A stretch of 64,000 bases of DNA from Corynebacterium cystitidis (GTDB taxonomy: Bacteria > Actinomycetota > Actinomycetes > Mycobacteriales > Mycobacteriaceae), in contig NZ_LT906473.1 of NCBI RefSeq assembly GCF_900187295.1, positions 248,001 through 312,000 on the forward strand, given 5' to 3'. Position numbers and translations under genes: made by a program. This document shows, piece after piece, positions 55,876 through 63,534 of the stretch. Below the pieces are notes generated by a model. The model searched no databases, was not told the DNA's origin, and worked only from the letters and a program-made list of their open reading frames with translations. How positions within the stretch are numbered: the stretch's first letter is position 1; the number at the start of each line of letters is the position of its first letter.

Positions 55876-57294
55876 TTACTTCCAATGCATCTGCTGCTTT
55901 TTTACAAACTCGGCGACCTCTTCGGGTGAGCGTTTGAGATGGGGATCAAACTTCAGGTACTCGCGGGTCTCACGCGCCACGAGGCCGGAGAGGATAAGCA
56001 GGCCGATCAGGTTCGGCAGGGCCATCAATCCGTTGGCCAAGTCGGAGAAAGTCCAGGCGATCTCGATCTGGCTGATCGCGCCGATGAACACCACGCAGGT
56101 GAAGAACAGGCGGTAGGGCAGTGATGCCCATTGGCCAAGTAGTGCCACGATGGAGCGCTCACCGTAGTAGGACCAGCCAATGATGGTGGAAAACGCGAAG
56201 AAGATCAGCGAAACAGAAACGATCGTGCCACCCCATTGGCTGCCCAGGACAGTAGAGAATGCTGAGGAAGTCATGGTGGCTGCGTTGTCTGCGCCCTGGT
56301 CCCACACACCTGAGGTGACGATGACTAGGCCTGTGATCGTTACGACGATCATGGTGTCGATGAAGGTCTGAGTCATTGACACGAGCGCCTGGCGGGTGGG
56401 GTGCGAGGTTTTTGCCGCTGCCGCGGCAATGGCGGCCGAGCCCATGCCAGACTCGTTGGAGAAGATGCCGCGGGCCACGCCGAAACGCACCGCCATCATA
56501 ATGCCAGCACCCAGGAAGCCCCCTGTGGCTGCGGTACCGGTAAATGCGTCAGTAAAGATCGCGCCCAGCGCGGCCGGGATCTGGTCTGCCATCAATACCA
56601 GCGAGACGATGCCGCCGGTGACGTAGACGAAGATCATCAGTGGAACGAACGCCGAGGTGATCTTGCCGATCGCCTGAATGCCGCCCAGTAAGACAGCGCC
56701 GACTGCGACGAACATGATGATGCCGGTGATCCACGGATCGACCCCGAAGGTGTCCTCCATACCAGCGGCTACCGAGTTGCCCTGGGTAAGGTTGCCGATG
56801 CCAAACGACGCGATGATCGCAAACACAGTGAACAGAAACGCCAGGATCTGCCCGACAGGGCCGGGGATACCGCGGCGCAGATACTCTTGTGGGCCACCGG
56901 ACTGTGCCCCCTTGGCGTCTGTCACGCGGAAGCGGACACCCAGATAGGCCTCGGTGTACTTGGAAGCCATGCCCACAGCACCGGTGACCCAGATCCAGAA
57001 CAGGGCACCAGGTCCGCCGAGGGCGATGGCTGTTGCAACACCCACAATATTGCCGGTACCCACTGTGGCAGCCAGAGCCGTCGTCAGTGCTTGGTAGTTG
57101 GAGATGTCTCCTTCGCCGTCTTCTTGCTGGTCAATCAGTGCGTGACGTAGTGAACGGCCGAGGGTGCGAAATTGGATTCCGGCAAGCCGGAAGGTGAGGA
57201 AGATACCTGTGCCGAGCAGGACAGGGATGAGTAGCCACGGGCCCCACACGAAAGAGGACGCGGCGCTAAGGGCGGTGTTGAGGGAGTCAAGCAT
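55876..57294 (-). CDS. Alanine/glycine:cation symporter (AGCS family)
   Basis: The 472-residue membrane protein has about eleven helices and the AGCS signature TALAATVGTGNIVGVATAIA followed by GGPGALFWIWV. Further family parts are SGGPQEYLRRG, FSNESGMGSAAIAAAAA and SYYGERSIVALLG. It takes up alanine or glycine with sodium. It is divergent from pgm and upstream of crcB on the same strand, 10 bp away, so crcB may be co-transcribed. The exact amino acid is inferred from the family. Confidence 0.92.
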   Translation of the reverse strand: MLDSLNTALSAASSFVWGPWLLIPVLLGTGIFLTFRLAGIQFRTLGRSLRHALIDQQEDGEGDISNYQALTTALAATVGTGNIVGVATAIALGGPGALFWIWVTGAVGMASKYTEAYLGVRFRVTDAKGAQSGGPQEYLRRGIPGPVGQILAFLFTVFAIIASFGIGNLTQGNSVAAGMEDTFGVDPWITGIIMFVAVGAVLLGGIQAIGKITSAFVPLMIFVYVTGGIVSLVLMADQIPAALGAIFTDAFTGTAATGGFLGAGIMMAVRFGVARGIFSNESGMGSAAIAAAAAKTSHPTRQALVSMTQTFIDTMIVVTITGLVIVTSGVWDQGADNAATMTSSAFSTVLGSQWGGTIVSVSLIFFAFSTIIGWSYYGERSIVALLGQWASLPYRLFFTCVVFIGAISQIEIAWTFSDLANGLMALPNLIGLLILSGLVARETREYLKFDPHLKRSPEEVAEFVKKQQMHWK

Positions 57295-57356
57295 GTTAAG
57301 AAACTAGCGGGACTGGACTGTGGTGCGGAACACTTTCCGTTAAAGTGGCACTATTG

Positions 57357-57376
57357 CTACCCCCGGGTGGGGGTAG
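57357..57376. promoter_or_regulatory. Palindromic hairpin between the symporter and pgm
   Basis: CTACCCCC-GGGT-GGGGGTAG is a perfect 8-bp stem in the divergent gap. Its G-tracts also resemble RamA-type motifs. It could be a shared operator. Confidence 0.4.
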
Positions 57377-57486
57377 GGGTAGGTGAACTTGCTGGTAGAT
57401 GCGGCTGATAAGTGAGAAAGGTCAAGTTCGATAGATAAATGTGACGATGGCGACCAAAATGGATAGAAGGGACTTTTCCTGTTGCC

Positions 57487-57522
57487 CGATGTAGAACTTG
57501 ATGTTGAACCCGATGTTGAAGG
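57487..57522 (+). repeat. Three 12-bp tandem repeats in the pgm leader
   Basis: CGATGTAGAACT, TGATGTTGAACC and CGATGTTGAAGG follow each other directly before pgm; the last overlaps its ribosome-binding site. Units match at 9 to 10 of 12 positions. Confidence 0.6.
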
Positions 57523-57531
57523 AGAACTGAC

Positions 57532-59187
57532 ATGGCCCACGAACGTGCCGGACAGGTAGCACGCCCCGAAGACCTCATTGATATTGCGGAGTTGGTCACC
57601 GCCTACTACACCCGCGACATCGACCCAGACAACCCAGATCAGCAGGTAGCTTTCGGTACCTCTGGCCACCGCGGATCGTCGTTGGATAACGCTTTCAACC
57701 AGCAACACATTTGGGCGACTACGCAGGCGATTATTGACTACCGCCGCGACAACAATATCGGTGGCCCGGTTTTCGTGGGGCGCGACCCGCACGCCTTGTC
57801 TGAGCCTGCCATGGTCTCAGCACTTGAGGTGTTGCTCGCCAATGAGATCGAGGTGCTTGTCGACGACCGCGGCCGCTACACTCCAACGCCTGCGGTGTCG
57901 CACGCGATCTTGGCGCACAACGCCACGCTGGATGGCGGCGTGACCGGCACTGATCCGAAGCGTGCTGACGGCATTGTGATTACCCCGTCCCACAACCCAC
58001 CACGCGACGGTGGCTTCAAGTACAACCCACCATCAGGCGGACCTGCCGACACGGATGCGACCGATTGGATCGCCAACCGCGCAAACGAATACCTGCGCGC
58101 AGGCCTTAAGGGTGTGAAACGCACAGCGGTTACGGGCGTGCTCGATGACCGTGCCGTGAAGTTCGACTTCATGGGTAACTATGTCGAAGATCTGCCGAAC
58201 GTCCTGGACTTGGACGTGATCCGCAGCTCTAATCTTTCGATCGGCGCAGACCCCATGGGTGGTGCATCTGTGGACTACTGGGGGGCTATCGCTGAAGCGC
58301 ACAAGCTGAACCTGACGGTGGTCAACCCAGAGGTCGACGCGACCTGGCGTTTCATGACGTTGGATACAGACGGCAAGATCCGCATGGATTGCTCCAGCCC
58401 CAACGCGATGGCTTCCCTGATTGCCAATCGCGACAAGTACGACATCGCTACCGGCAACGATGCTGACGCGGATCGCCACGGCATTGTCACCCCAGACCAT
58501 GGCCTGATGAACCCCAACCACTACCTCGCGGTGGCCATCGAGTACTTGTTCTCTAACCGCCCGAACTGGGGTGAGAACACCGCTGTGGGCAAGACCCTGG
58601 TCTCTTCGTCCATGATCGATAATGTGGTGAAGTCCCTGGGCAAGAAGCTCGTCGAGGTGCCAGTGGGCTTCAAATGGTTCGTTCCAGGCTTGATCGACGG
58701 CTCGGTCGGCTTCGGTGGTGAAGAGTCTGCAGGTGCGTCCTTCCTGCGCCACGACGGCACAGTCTGGTCCACTGACAAGGACGGCATTATCTTGGACCTG
58801 CTGGCAGCAGAAATCACTGCGAAGACTGGCAAGACCCCATCGCAGCGCTACGCCGAGCTTGCCGACGAGTTCGGCGCTCCTGCCTACGCGCGCACCGATG
58901 CAGAGGCGAATCGTGAACAAAAGGCTACGCTCAAAGCCTTGTCGCCGGAAGATGTGAAGGCGACCGAGCTGGCGGGTGAGCCGATCGTCGATAAGCTCAC
59001 GAATGCTCCTGGAAACGATGCCCCTATCGGTGGCTTGAAGGTGACCACGGAATCCGCGTGGTTTGCTGCACGCCCATCCGGCACGGAAGACAAGTACAAG
59101 ATCTACGCCGAAAGCTTTAAGGGCGCCGACCACCTAGCCCAGGTGCAAAAGGAAGCCCAAGCCCTGGTAGACGGCGTACTAGGCTAG
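57532..59187 (+). CDS. pgm: Phosphoglucomutase (alpha-D-glucose)
   Basis: It converts glucose-6-phosphate and glucose-1-phosphate, feeding glycogen, trehalose and UDP-glucose for envelope sugars. The 551-residue protein has [17 protein letters not shown], the phosphoserine loop [20 protein letters not shown] near residue 150, the metal-binding DADADRHG, the sugar loop [10 protein letters not shown] and the phosphate-binding [20 protein letters not shown] precedes ATG 57532. It is a single-gene unit divergent from the symporter. Confidence 0.97.
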   Translation: MAHERAGQVARPEDLIDIAELVTAYYTRDIDPDNPDQQVAFGTSGHRGSSLDNAFNQQHIWATTQAIIDYRRDNNIGGPVFVGRDPHALSEPAMVSALEVLLANEIEVLVDDRGRYTPTPAVSHAILAHNATLDGGVTGTDPKRADGIVITPSHNPPRDGGFKYNPPSGGPADTDATDWIANRANEYLRAGLKGVKRTAVTGVLDDRAVKFDFMGNYVEDLPNVLDLDVIRSSNLSIGADPMGGASVDYWGAIAEAHKLNLTVVNPEVDATWRFMTLDTDGKIRMDCSSPNAMASLIANRDKYDIATGNDADADRHGIVTPDHGLMNPNHYLAVAIEYLFSNRPNWGENTAVGKTLVSSSMIDNVVKSLGKKLVEVPVGFKWFVPGLIDGSVGFGGEESAGASFLRHDGTVWSTDKDGIILDLLAAEITAKTGKTPSQRYAELADEFGAPAYARTDAEANREQKATLKALSPEDVKATELAGEPIVDKLTNAPGNDAPIGGLKVTTESAWFAARPSGTEDKYKIYAESFKGADHLAQVQKEAQALVDGVLG

Positions 59188-59205
59188 CGCTGTTATGCCC
59201 ACATC

Positions 59206-59301
59206 CGCTGAATGTGGAAGTCACACTGTGGAAATAAGCGTGTCGAAGGGAAAATTTGCAGTGACACGCTAAAAGCTGCATTGTGACTTCCATACTCAGC
59301 G
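59206..59301. repeat. 96-bp nested inverted repeat downstream of pgm
   Basis: Outer arms 59206-59225 and 59282-59301 are complementary at 17 of 20 positions (core TGGAAGTCACA/TGTGACTTCCA, tips CGCTGA/TCAGCG). Inside, AGCGTGTC (59237-59244) pairs with GACACGCT (59263-59270). The whole could fold as a long hairpin or cruciform; it may be a bidirectional terminator or a small palindromic mobile repeat. Confidence 0.75.
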
Positions 59302-59413
59302 CGGGTGGGTTTTGGAGGCTGGCGAAGAAGTCGCGCACATCGTGGTAGATTTTCCGTTCTTCGTAGTCAGCGCTTGTTGCTGAGACTACGTCGCAGATCT
59401 TCCAGAAGGACCA

Positions 59414-59757
59414 CTAGAGTTGGAGTAGCAACGGTACCCGATACTTGACTAGAAGATTAGCGACATGTTTTTTCACGGCTGCTTCAGTGACGTTTAATTC
59501 TTTCGCAATGCCCTGATTAGAAAGCCCTTCTAATAGGAGGTTTAATACTTGTGCCTCCCGCTTTGTCGGCACAATGTTTACGGAGTTTGCACAAGTCGAA
59601 TCCTCCTTTACCGGCCGAAGATATTGCTTTAAACGGCCAGCAATGTCCGAATCAATGTATGTTCGGCCCGCAGCAGCCTCCTGGACGGCTTGAAGAACTG
59701 TAATCCAATTTGACGTAACTGCGCCAACTCATTTTCTAGCTCAGAGTTTAAAAGCCC
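59414..59757 (-). pseudogene. NarL/LuxR-type response regulator remnant
   Basis: Leftward reading gives the C-terminal part of a response regulator: WITVLQAVQEAAAGRTYIDS, then the LuxR HTH PTKREAQVLNLLLEGLSNQG and AKELNVTEAAVKKHVANLLV, ending at a TAG at 59414-59416. The receiver domain with its phospho-Asp is missing; the sequence jumps directly from the kinase remnant. The HTH itself is intact, but there is no proper start, so it is scored as a pseudogene. Confidence 0.8.
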
Positions 59758-60277
59758 TTAGTGGGATTCATGTTCATGCTCAGCCACAACAAACGCCGTT
59801 TCACCTTTGAGGTAACCCAGAATGCTCCGCAGAGAGCGGATGGTCGTGTGTGCTTCCTCATGAACCATTCTTCTTATAGATTCGGCCTGTTTCCCGGTGT
59901 TTTCCGGAGCGGTTAGCAAGACGATGCGGGTCAAGGAATCAGCCACACCGTCGTGAAGCCTATGGCAACATCAATCCGTCCTTTTACCTGTTACCTGCTC
60001 CAGTTCTGATCGGTTCCGTTGATTCTCCTCCGCTATGAGCAGCAAACGACGTGCAGTACCAACCGAAAAGGCAGCCAAAAGAGCAAGAAAGCCCACCAAC
60101 AACTCTCCCAACCACGAAACATCCCATGCCGCTAGTGGTTCACCCCACGTACCAGACCGTCACGCCCAGTGCCATGACCGCAGCACATTTCCATCGACCA
60201 AAGAGAGAGTGCATTTCCACAAGAAAAACACCAAGAGCCCAACAGATACTCCAGCTTCCACTGTCCACCATAATCAT
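59758..60277 (-). pseudogene. Sensor histidine kinase remnant
   Basis: From about 60277 leftward, MIMVDSGSWSICWALGVFLV and ALGVTVWYVG read like the first helices of a NarX/DesK-like kinase and stop at a TGA. The sense continues in another frame as LLVGFLALLAAFSVGTARRL and EENQRNRSELEQ (helix and linker). After another break the segment ESIRRMVHEEAHTTIRSLRS with ILGYLKG follows to a stop at 59758. The ATP-binding domain and H-box are missing. Together with the adjacent regulator this is a dead two-component system. Confidence 0.75.
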
Positions 60278-60409
60278 GACACACCAAAGTAACCCGGCTT
60301 GAGCGGTAGGCGCGTGCCATTTCCAGCACGCGTACTACTCATGTTCGGTCGCGGGTGGCGTTTCCTGTTTAAGAATGCTGACTTCTTTTGCTGGTCTTAA
60401 TGGGCTGGT

Positions 60410-60913
60410 GTGAGCTATGGTTTCTGTGTGACCGTGATCGAAAAGCAGCAAGAGACACCACCCCGAATCAGCCGCGCGACGGTTCTAGATGCCATTGGTG
60501 CGCTTTGCCGATTCGGGCTTGCAATCGTCTGGATTGCCGGTGGAGTCACGAAAATTGGGGACCGGATGGCGGTGACCCAATCTATTGCTGCGTATGAAAT
60601 ATTCACCCCGTACTGGTCGGATATTCTGGCGCAGCTGATTGGCCCGTTGGAAATTGCGGGTGGCTTGTTCCTTCTGCTCGGGCTGTGGTTGCGCCCGTCG
60701 GCAAAGCTGTCTGCCGTAGTCATGGTGCTTTTCATTATTGGTCTCTCGCAAGCGTGGGCCCGAGGACTCGAGATCGACTGCGGATGTTTCTCTCCCCAGA
60801 GCGATGATCCCTCCACGGATTACCTCAGTACGATTTTGCGCGACGTTGTTTTTGCGGCGATGTCTTTGTACATTGTCTACCGCCCGTTTAAAAAATGGGC
60901 CATCTACCCATAA
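60410..60913 (+). CDS. MauE/DoxX-like membrane protein
   Basis: The 167-residue protein has four hydrophobic helices and belongs to the MauE/DoxX group, whose members work with thiol-disulfide proteins at the membrane. Key segments are ALCRFGLAIVWIAGGVTKIG, LIGPLEIAGGLFLLLGLWLR and the Cys pair DCGCFSP (Cys124 and Cys126) after helix 3. The DsbA-like gene follows directly, so it probably re-oxidises or reduces that protein, a VKOR/DsbB-like role by inference. GTG starts at 60410, 60428 or 60434 are possible. Confidence 0.85.
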   Translation: MSYGFCVTVIEKQQETPPRISRATVLDAIGALCRFGLAIVWIAGGVTKIGDRMAVTQSIAAYEIFTPYWSDILAQLIGPLEIAGGLFLLLGLWLRPSAKLSAVVMVLFIIGLSQAWARGLEIDCGCFSPQSDDPSTDYLSTILRDVVFAAMSLYIVYRPFKKWAIYP

Positions 60914-60975
60914 CACTGTGACACGTTGTTTCACAGTGGCTCACAACGTATCACAGTGGTAGAGCTTCACAGTGG
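60914..60975 (+). repeat. TCACAGTGG repeat cluster between MauE-like and DsbA-like genes
   Basis: CACTGTGA (60914) is followed by TCACAGTGG at 60931, 60951 and 60967. ACGTTGT (60923-60929) and ACAACGT (60943-60949) form a second inverted repeat. The first pair can act as a hairpin after the MauE-like gene; the multiple copies look like an operator array. Confidence 0.6.
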
Positions 60976-61050
60976 GGCACATAGAATTACAGTTCGTGAG
61001 CAAAAGTCAACGAGAAATTTCCGTTTTAACCCAAATGATAAGGTGTAAGA

Positions 61051-61782
61051 GTGAGTACTAAGAAGGTCCAAAACCCAAACCAGAGTTCCAATACTGGGTT
61101 CATCTGGGCAATTGTCGCCGTCGTGGTTATTGCAGCGATTGTTATTGGCTTCATCGTATACAACGGTCGAAGCCAGAAAGCTGCCGAGATGGCGGAGAAC
61201 ATGGTTCCGGTCGAAGGTGTTGAGATGACCTACGACAAGGACGAGGGCACCATCGTGCTTTCCGCTGCCGACGGTGGTGAAGAAGCTCCGCATGCTGAAC
61301 TTTTTGAAGACTTCTCCTGCAATTACTGTGCTCAACTTGCGGTGAACACCGATGAGCAGATGCTTGAGGAGATCAAGGCGGGTGACCTTGAGGTTGCGAT
61401 CCGTAGCCTGAACTTCCTAGACCGCGGCCAGGTAGGTAACTCCACCAGGGTTCTGGCGGCTGTGTTGGCCACCGCGGATAGTGGTGACTTGGATCTGTAC
61501 TGGAACTTCCGCAAGACGATGATGGAGAAACAGAAAGAGATTTACAACCAGTGGAGCGATGAACAGTTCGCTGACTTAGCTGAAGCATACGGTGCAGACG
61601 CCGCAACTGTGGATGCGATCCGTAATGCTGAGTACATCGATGAGGCCACGAGCGTGGCTCAGGCGAATGCTGATTACCTCAACGAACAGACCGGCGATGT
61701 CTCCTCTCCACGTGTTCTGGTCGATGGCCAGGTTGTCCAGGTGGAGGACATTAATACCTGGATTGATGTGGTAGCCAAGTAG
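61051..61782 (+). CDS. DsbA-like thiol:disulfide interchange protein
   Basis: The 243-residue protein is anchored by one N-terminal helix (GFIWAIVAVVVIAAIVIGFI) and has an extracytoplasmic thioredoxin fold with active site CNYC (Cys90 and Cys93) in LFEDFSCNYCAQLA, an inserted helical domain and the cis-Pro region SSPRVLVDGQ. It likely oxidises secreted proteins, as DsbA-like MdbA does for pilins in corynebacteria, though it may be a different paralogue. The start is GTG 61051 after AAGGTG. The MauE-like partner is upstream. Confidence 0.92.
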   Translation: MSTKKVQNPNQSSNTGFIWAIVAVVVIAAIVIGFIVYNGRSQKAAEMAENMVPVEGVEMTYDKDEGTIVLSAADGGEEAPHAELFEDFSCNYCAQLAVNTDEQMLEEIKAGDLEVAIRSLNFLDRGQVGNSTRVLAAVLATADSGDLDLYWNFRKTMMEKQKEIYNQWSDEQFADLAEAYGADAATVDAIRNAEYIDEATSVAQANADYLNEQTGDVSSPRVLVDGQVVQVEDINTWIDVVAK

Positions 61783-61801
61783 GAGCTGGGCAACGTCTCG
61801 T

Positions 61802-61840
61802 CCCTAAGCTTCGCATGGGGTGTGAGCTTGGGGGCGATTT
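61802..61840 (+). terminator. Terminator after the DsbA-like gene
   Basis: CCCTAAGCT (61802-61810) pairs with AGCTTGGGG (61825-61833) with one G-T pair, followed by GCGATTTT. Moderate strength. Confidence 0.55.
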
Positions 61841-61884
61841 TGTCTGGCCCACGGGGCGGGGTATAGTGACCTCATCACCTTAAA

Positions 61885-61960
61885 GGGGCATTGGCGCAGT
61901 TGGTAGCGCACCACAATGGCATTGTGGGGGTCATGGGTTCAAATCCCATATGCTCCACCA
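61885..61960 (+). tRNA. tRNA-Ala (GGC)
   Basis: Acceptor GGGGCAT/ATGCTCC has the alanine identity pair G3-T70. Anticodon stem CCACA/TGTGG with loop ATGGCAT gives GGC. CCA is encoded (61958-61960). Confidence 0.96.
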
Positions 61961-61964
61961 CTAG

Positions 61965-61998
61965 GACGCTCATTTTGATACAAAGTGAGCGTCTTTTT
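61965..61998 (+). terminator. Terminator after tRNA-Ala
   Basis: GACGCTCA (61965-61972) pairs with TGAGCGTC (61986-61993), inner TTTG/CAAA, then TTTTT. Canonical. Confidence 0.9.
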
Positions 61999-62186
61999 GA
62001 TTTCTGGCTTGAGGGACAAAATGTGTGCTCCCAGCCTCTGTTCTCCCGGCTTCACTGTTCTCTTCGGTTGTCATTTTTCGTTTTTCCCCAAGAGATTTCC
62101 AAAACTGGCAACCGAATGTGTTTCTGCAAATTTTTCTGGGCTCCGGCTGGAGGCTGGATGCAGCAAAGATTGAGTGGTCAACCACG

Positions 62187-62456
62187 GGACGATTGAAGCT
62201 GCAGGAAAAGGCTTACACCACCGATTTCCTGACCAAACCCATGAAGGTCAATGAAGGTGAAGTACCCCAGTACTACGTGGCCGGTGACTATCCAGCGATC
62301 GTCGAACCAGCAACCTGGGATGTCGTGCAAACAGAACTCGTCCAGTACTCCGGTAAAGGAACCACCAACACTCACCCCTTCTCCAAGCGGGCACGGTTGG
62401 CGGCGCTATCGAGGTTCAGGTTAAGCCGTGAATACCAGCTACATCGGTGGTTGTGA
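62187..62456 (+). pseudogene. Large serine recombinase remnant
   Basis: Residues LKLQEKAYTTDFLTKPMKVN and EGEVPQYYVAGDYPAIVEPA with TWDVVQTELVQYSGKG match the recombinase (zinc-ribbon-adjacent) domain of large serine recombinases from phages and resolvase-type elements. The catalytic N-terminal domain and the following zinc ribbon are absent, and the frame ends in unrelated sequence at 62456. It lies 230 bp after tRNA-Ala, suggesting a decayed integrated element. Confidence 0.8.
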
Positions 62457-62484
62457 TGGGCCGGAATCATTCACACCCCAATTC

Positions 62485-62519
62485 TTGACTACCTGTTCTA
62501 GAATGATTATTCTAGAATT
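62485..62519 (+). promoter_or_regulatory. Promoter and double operator of the TetR gene
   Basis: TTGACT (62485-62490), a 17-bp spacer and TATTCT (62508-62513) form a near-consensus promoter. TTCTAGAA, itself a palindrome, occurs at 62496-62503 and 62510-62517 (14-bp period), covering spacer and -10. The start codon GTG at 62520 lies 7 bp after the -10, so the mRNA is probably leaderless. Confidence 0.8.
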
Positions 62520-62948
62520 GTGGCAAGACCGAGAGAGTTTGACACCGTAACGTTCCTGCGACAGGCGGGTGAGTTGTTAGTGAGGCGGGGCTATAACGCA
62601 ACGTCGATTGATGAGATTGTGAAAGTCACTGGAGTGGCCCGAGGTAGTCTGTACTCGATCTTTGGATCGAAGCAAGGAATATTTATCGCAGTACTTGAGC
62701 ATGCGGCAGAGCAGTGGAGTCAATCTGTAGTGCCGGATGGGCAGCTGCCAGCAACCGATCTGCAGGACGATCCTGAGACACTGCTGAATCTGATCAACGT
62801 TGCAGTTTTCGAGATTGCATCCCACAGTCCTGAAATTGCTGAACTGATCCAACGCATTATCGATACAAACGGAATTACAGCCCAAGCCCTTGGTCGGCGT
62901 GCACTTGGCCGGGCTGGTTTAACCGAGGCGGCCGGCCAAAGCTGTTAA
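62520..62948 (+). CDS. TetR-family transcriptional regulator
   Basis: The 142-residue protein has a TetR DNA-binding domain: PREFDTVTFLRQAGELLVRR and GYNATSIDEIVKVTGVARGS with LYSIFGSKQGIF. The ligand part is short (about 90 residues) but ends in a helix-rich segment seen in small TetR proteins. It starts with GTG 62520, right after two TTCTAGAA boxes that it probably binds, repressing itself and the next gene (14 bp downstream). The inducer is unknown. Confidence 0.9.
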   Translation: MARPREFDTVTFLRQAGELLVRRGYNATSIDEIVKVTGVARGSLYSIFGSKQGIFIAVLEHAAEQWSQSVVPDGQLPATDLQDDPETLLNLINVAVFEIASHSPEIAELIQRIIDTNGITAQALGRRALGRAGLTEAAGQSC

Positions 62949-62962
62949 GAAAGAGGAAAAAC

Positions 62963-63334
62963 ATGACTCGTAATAACGTCGAAATTCAGGGCGAAGAACT
63001 TATTGTCACCCCGCGAGGGTTAGACAAGTTGTGGTCGTTAACGAATGAAGTCCGTGTGCCACTCTCACTCGTGCGAGGTGCCACGCATGATCCAGGTATC
63101 GTGAAAGAACCGAAGGGGCTGCGAGCTCCGGGGTTAAATACGCTCGGTAAGAAGGTGTCAGCGACCTACCGCAAAGATCACGAACGCCACTTCTGGAACG
63201 TCACCGGCGCAGCCGATGTGCTCGTCATTGAAGTTGATCCGTCGTTCAAGTATAGTCGCCTCATCCTATCCGTCGATGACCCAGTTGGCCTGGAACGAGA
63301 AATCAATCAGACAGTTTGCAACGGGACATCCTAA
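62963..63334 (+). CDS. Conserved small protein co-transcribed with tetR
   Basis: A 123-residue soluble protein: NVEIQGEELIVTPRGLDKLW, then VPLSLVRGATHDPGIVKEPK and LVIEVDPSFKYSRLILSVDD. I recall like proteins in other actinobacteria, annotated hypothetical, with a likely small beta-rich (PH-like) fold. AAGAGG lies upstream of ATG 62963. It is controlled with the TetR gene by the leaderless promoter. Function unknown. Confidence 0.8.
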   Translation: MTRNNVEIQGEELIVTPRGLDKLWSLTNEVRVPLSLVRGATHDPGIVKEPKGLRAPGLNTLGKKVSATYRKDHERHFWNVTGAADVLVIEVDPSFKYSRLILSVDDPVGLEREINQTVCNGTS

Positions 63335-63379
63335 CTGGGGCGCTTCTTCTCGTGCTCGTTGGAATCGCAAGCGAACGCG

Positions 63380-63414
63380 GGTGGGTGTCAAGCGCTCAGG
63401 CTTGCGCACCCACC
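63380..63414 (+). terminator. Hairpin after the tetR operon
   Basis: GGTGGGTG (63380-63387) pairs with CACCCACC (63407-63414), inner CAAG/CTTG. No T-run. It probably ends the two-gene transcript. Confidence 0.5.
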
Positions 63415-63534
63415 AGAGCATTACCTGCTGCCACCCAGAGCCTTGTATCAAAATAAACGTCGACGTAAGCCAGCGCCGTTGTGCGACGCGAAAACCTAGC
63501 GCGCACTCCGGTTTTTTCGTTAATGTGGTTAACG

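Noticed and set aside
58033..59133. 366-codon minus-strand ORF opposite pgm
   Set aside because: pgm has every catalytic motif; the reverse frame lacks any.
60035..60302. Two overlapping plus-strand ORFs rich in His, Pro, Thr and Lys
   Set aside because: The minus strand reads as histidine-kinase membrane segments, so these are shadows of a pseudogene.
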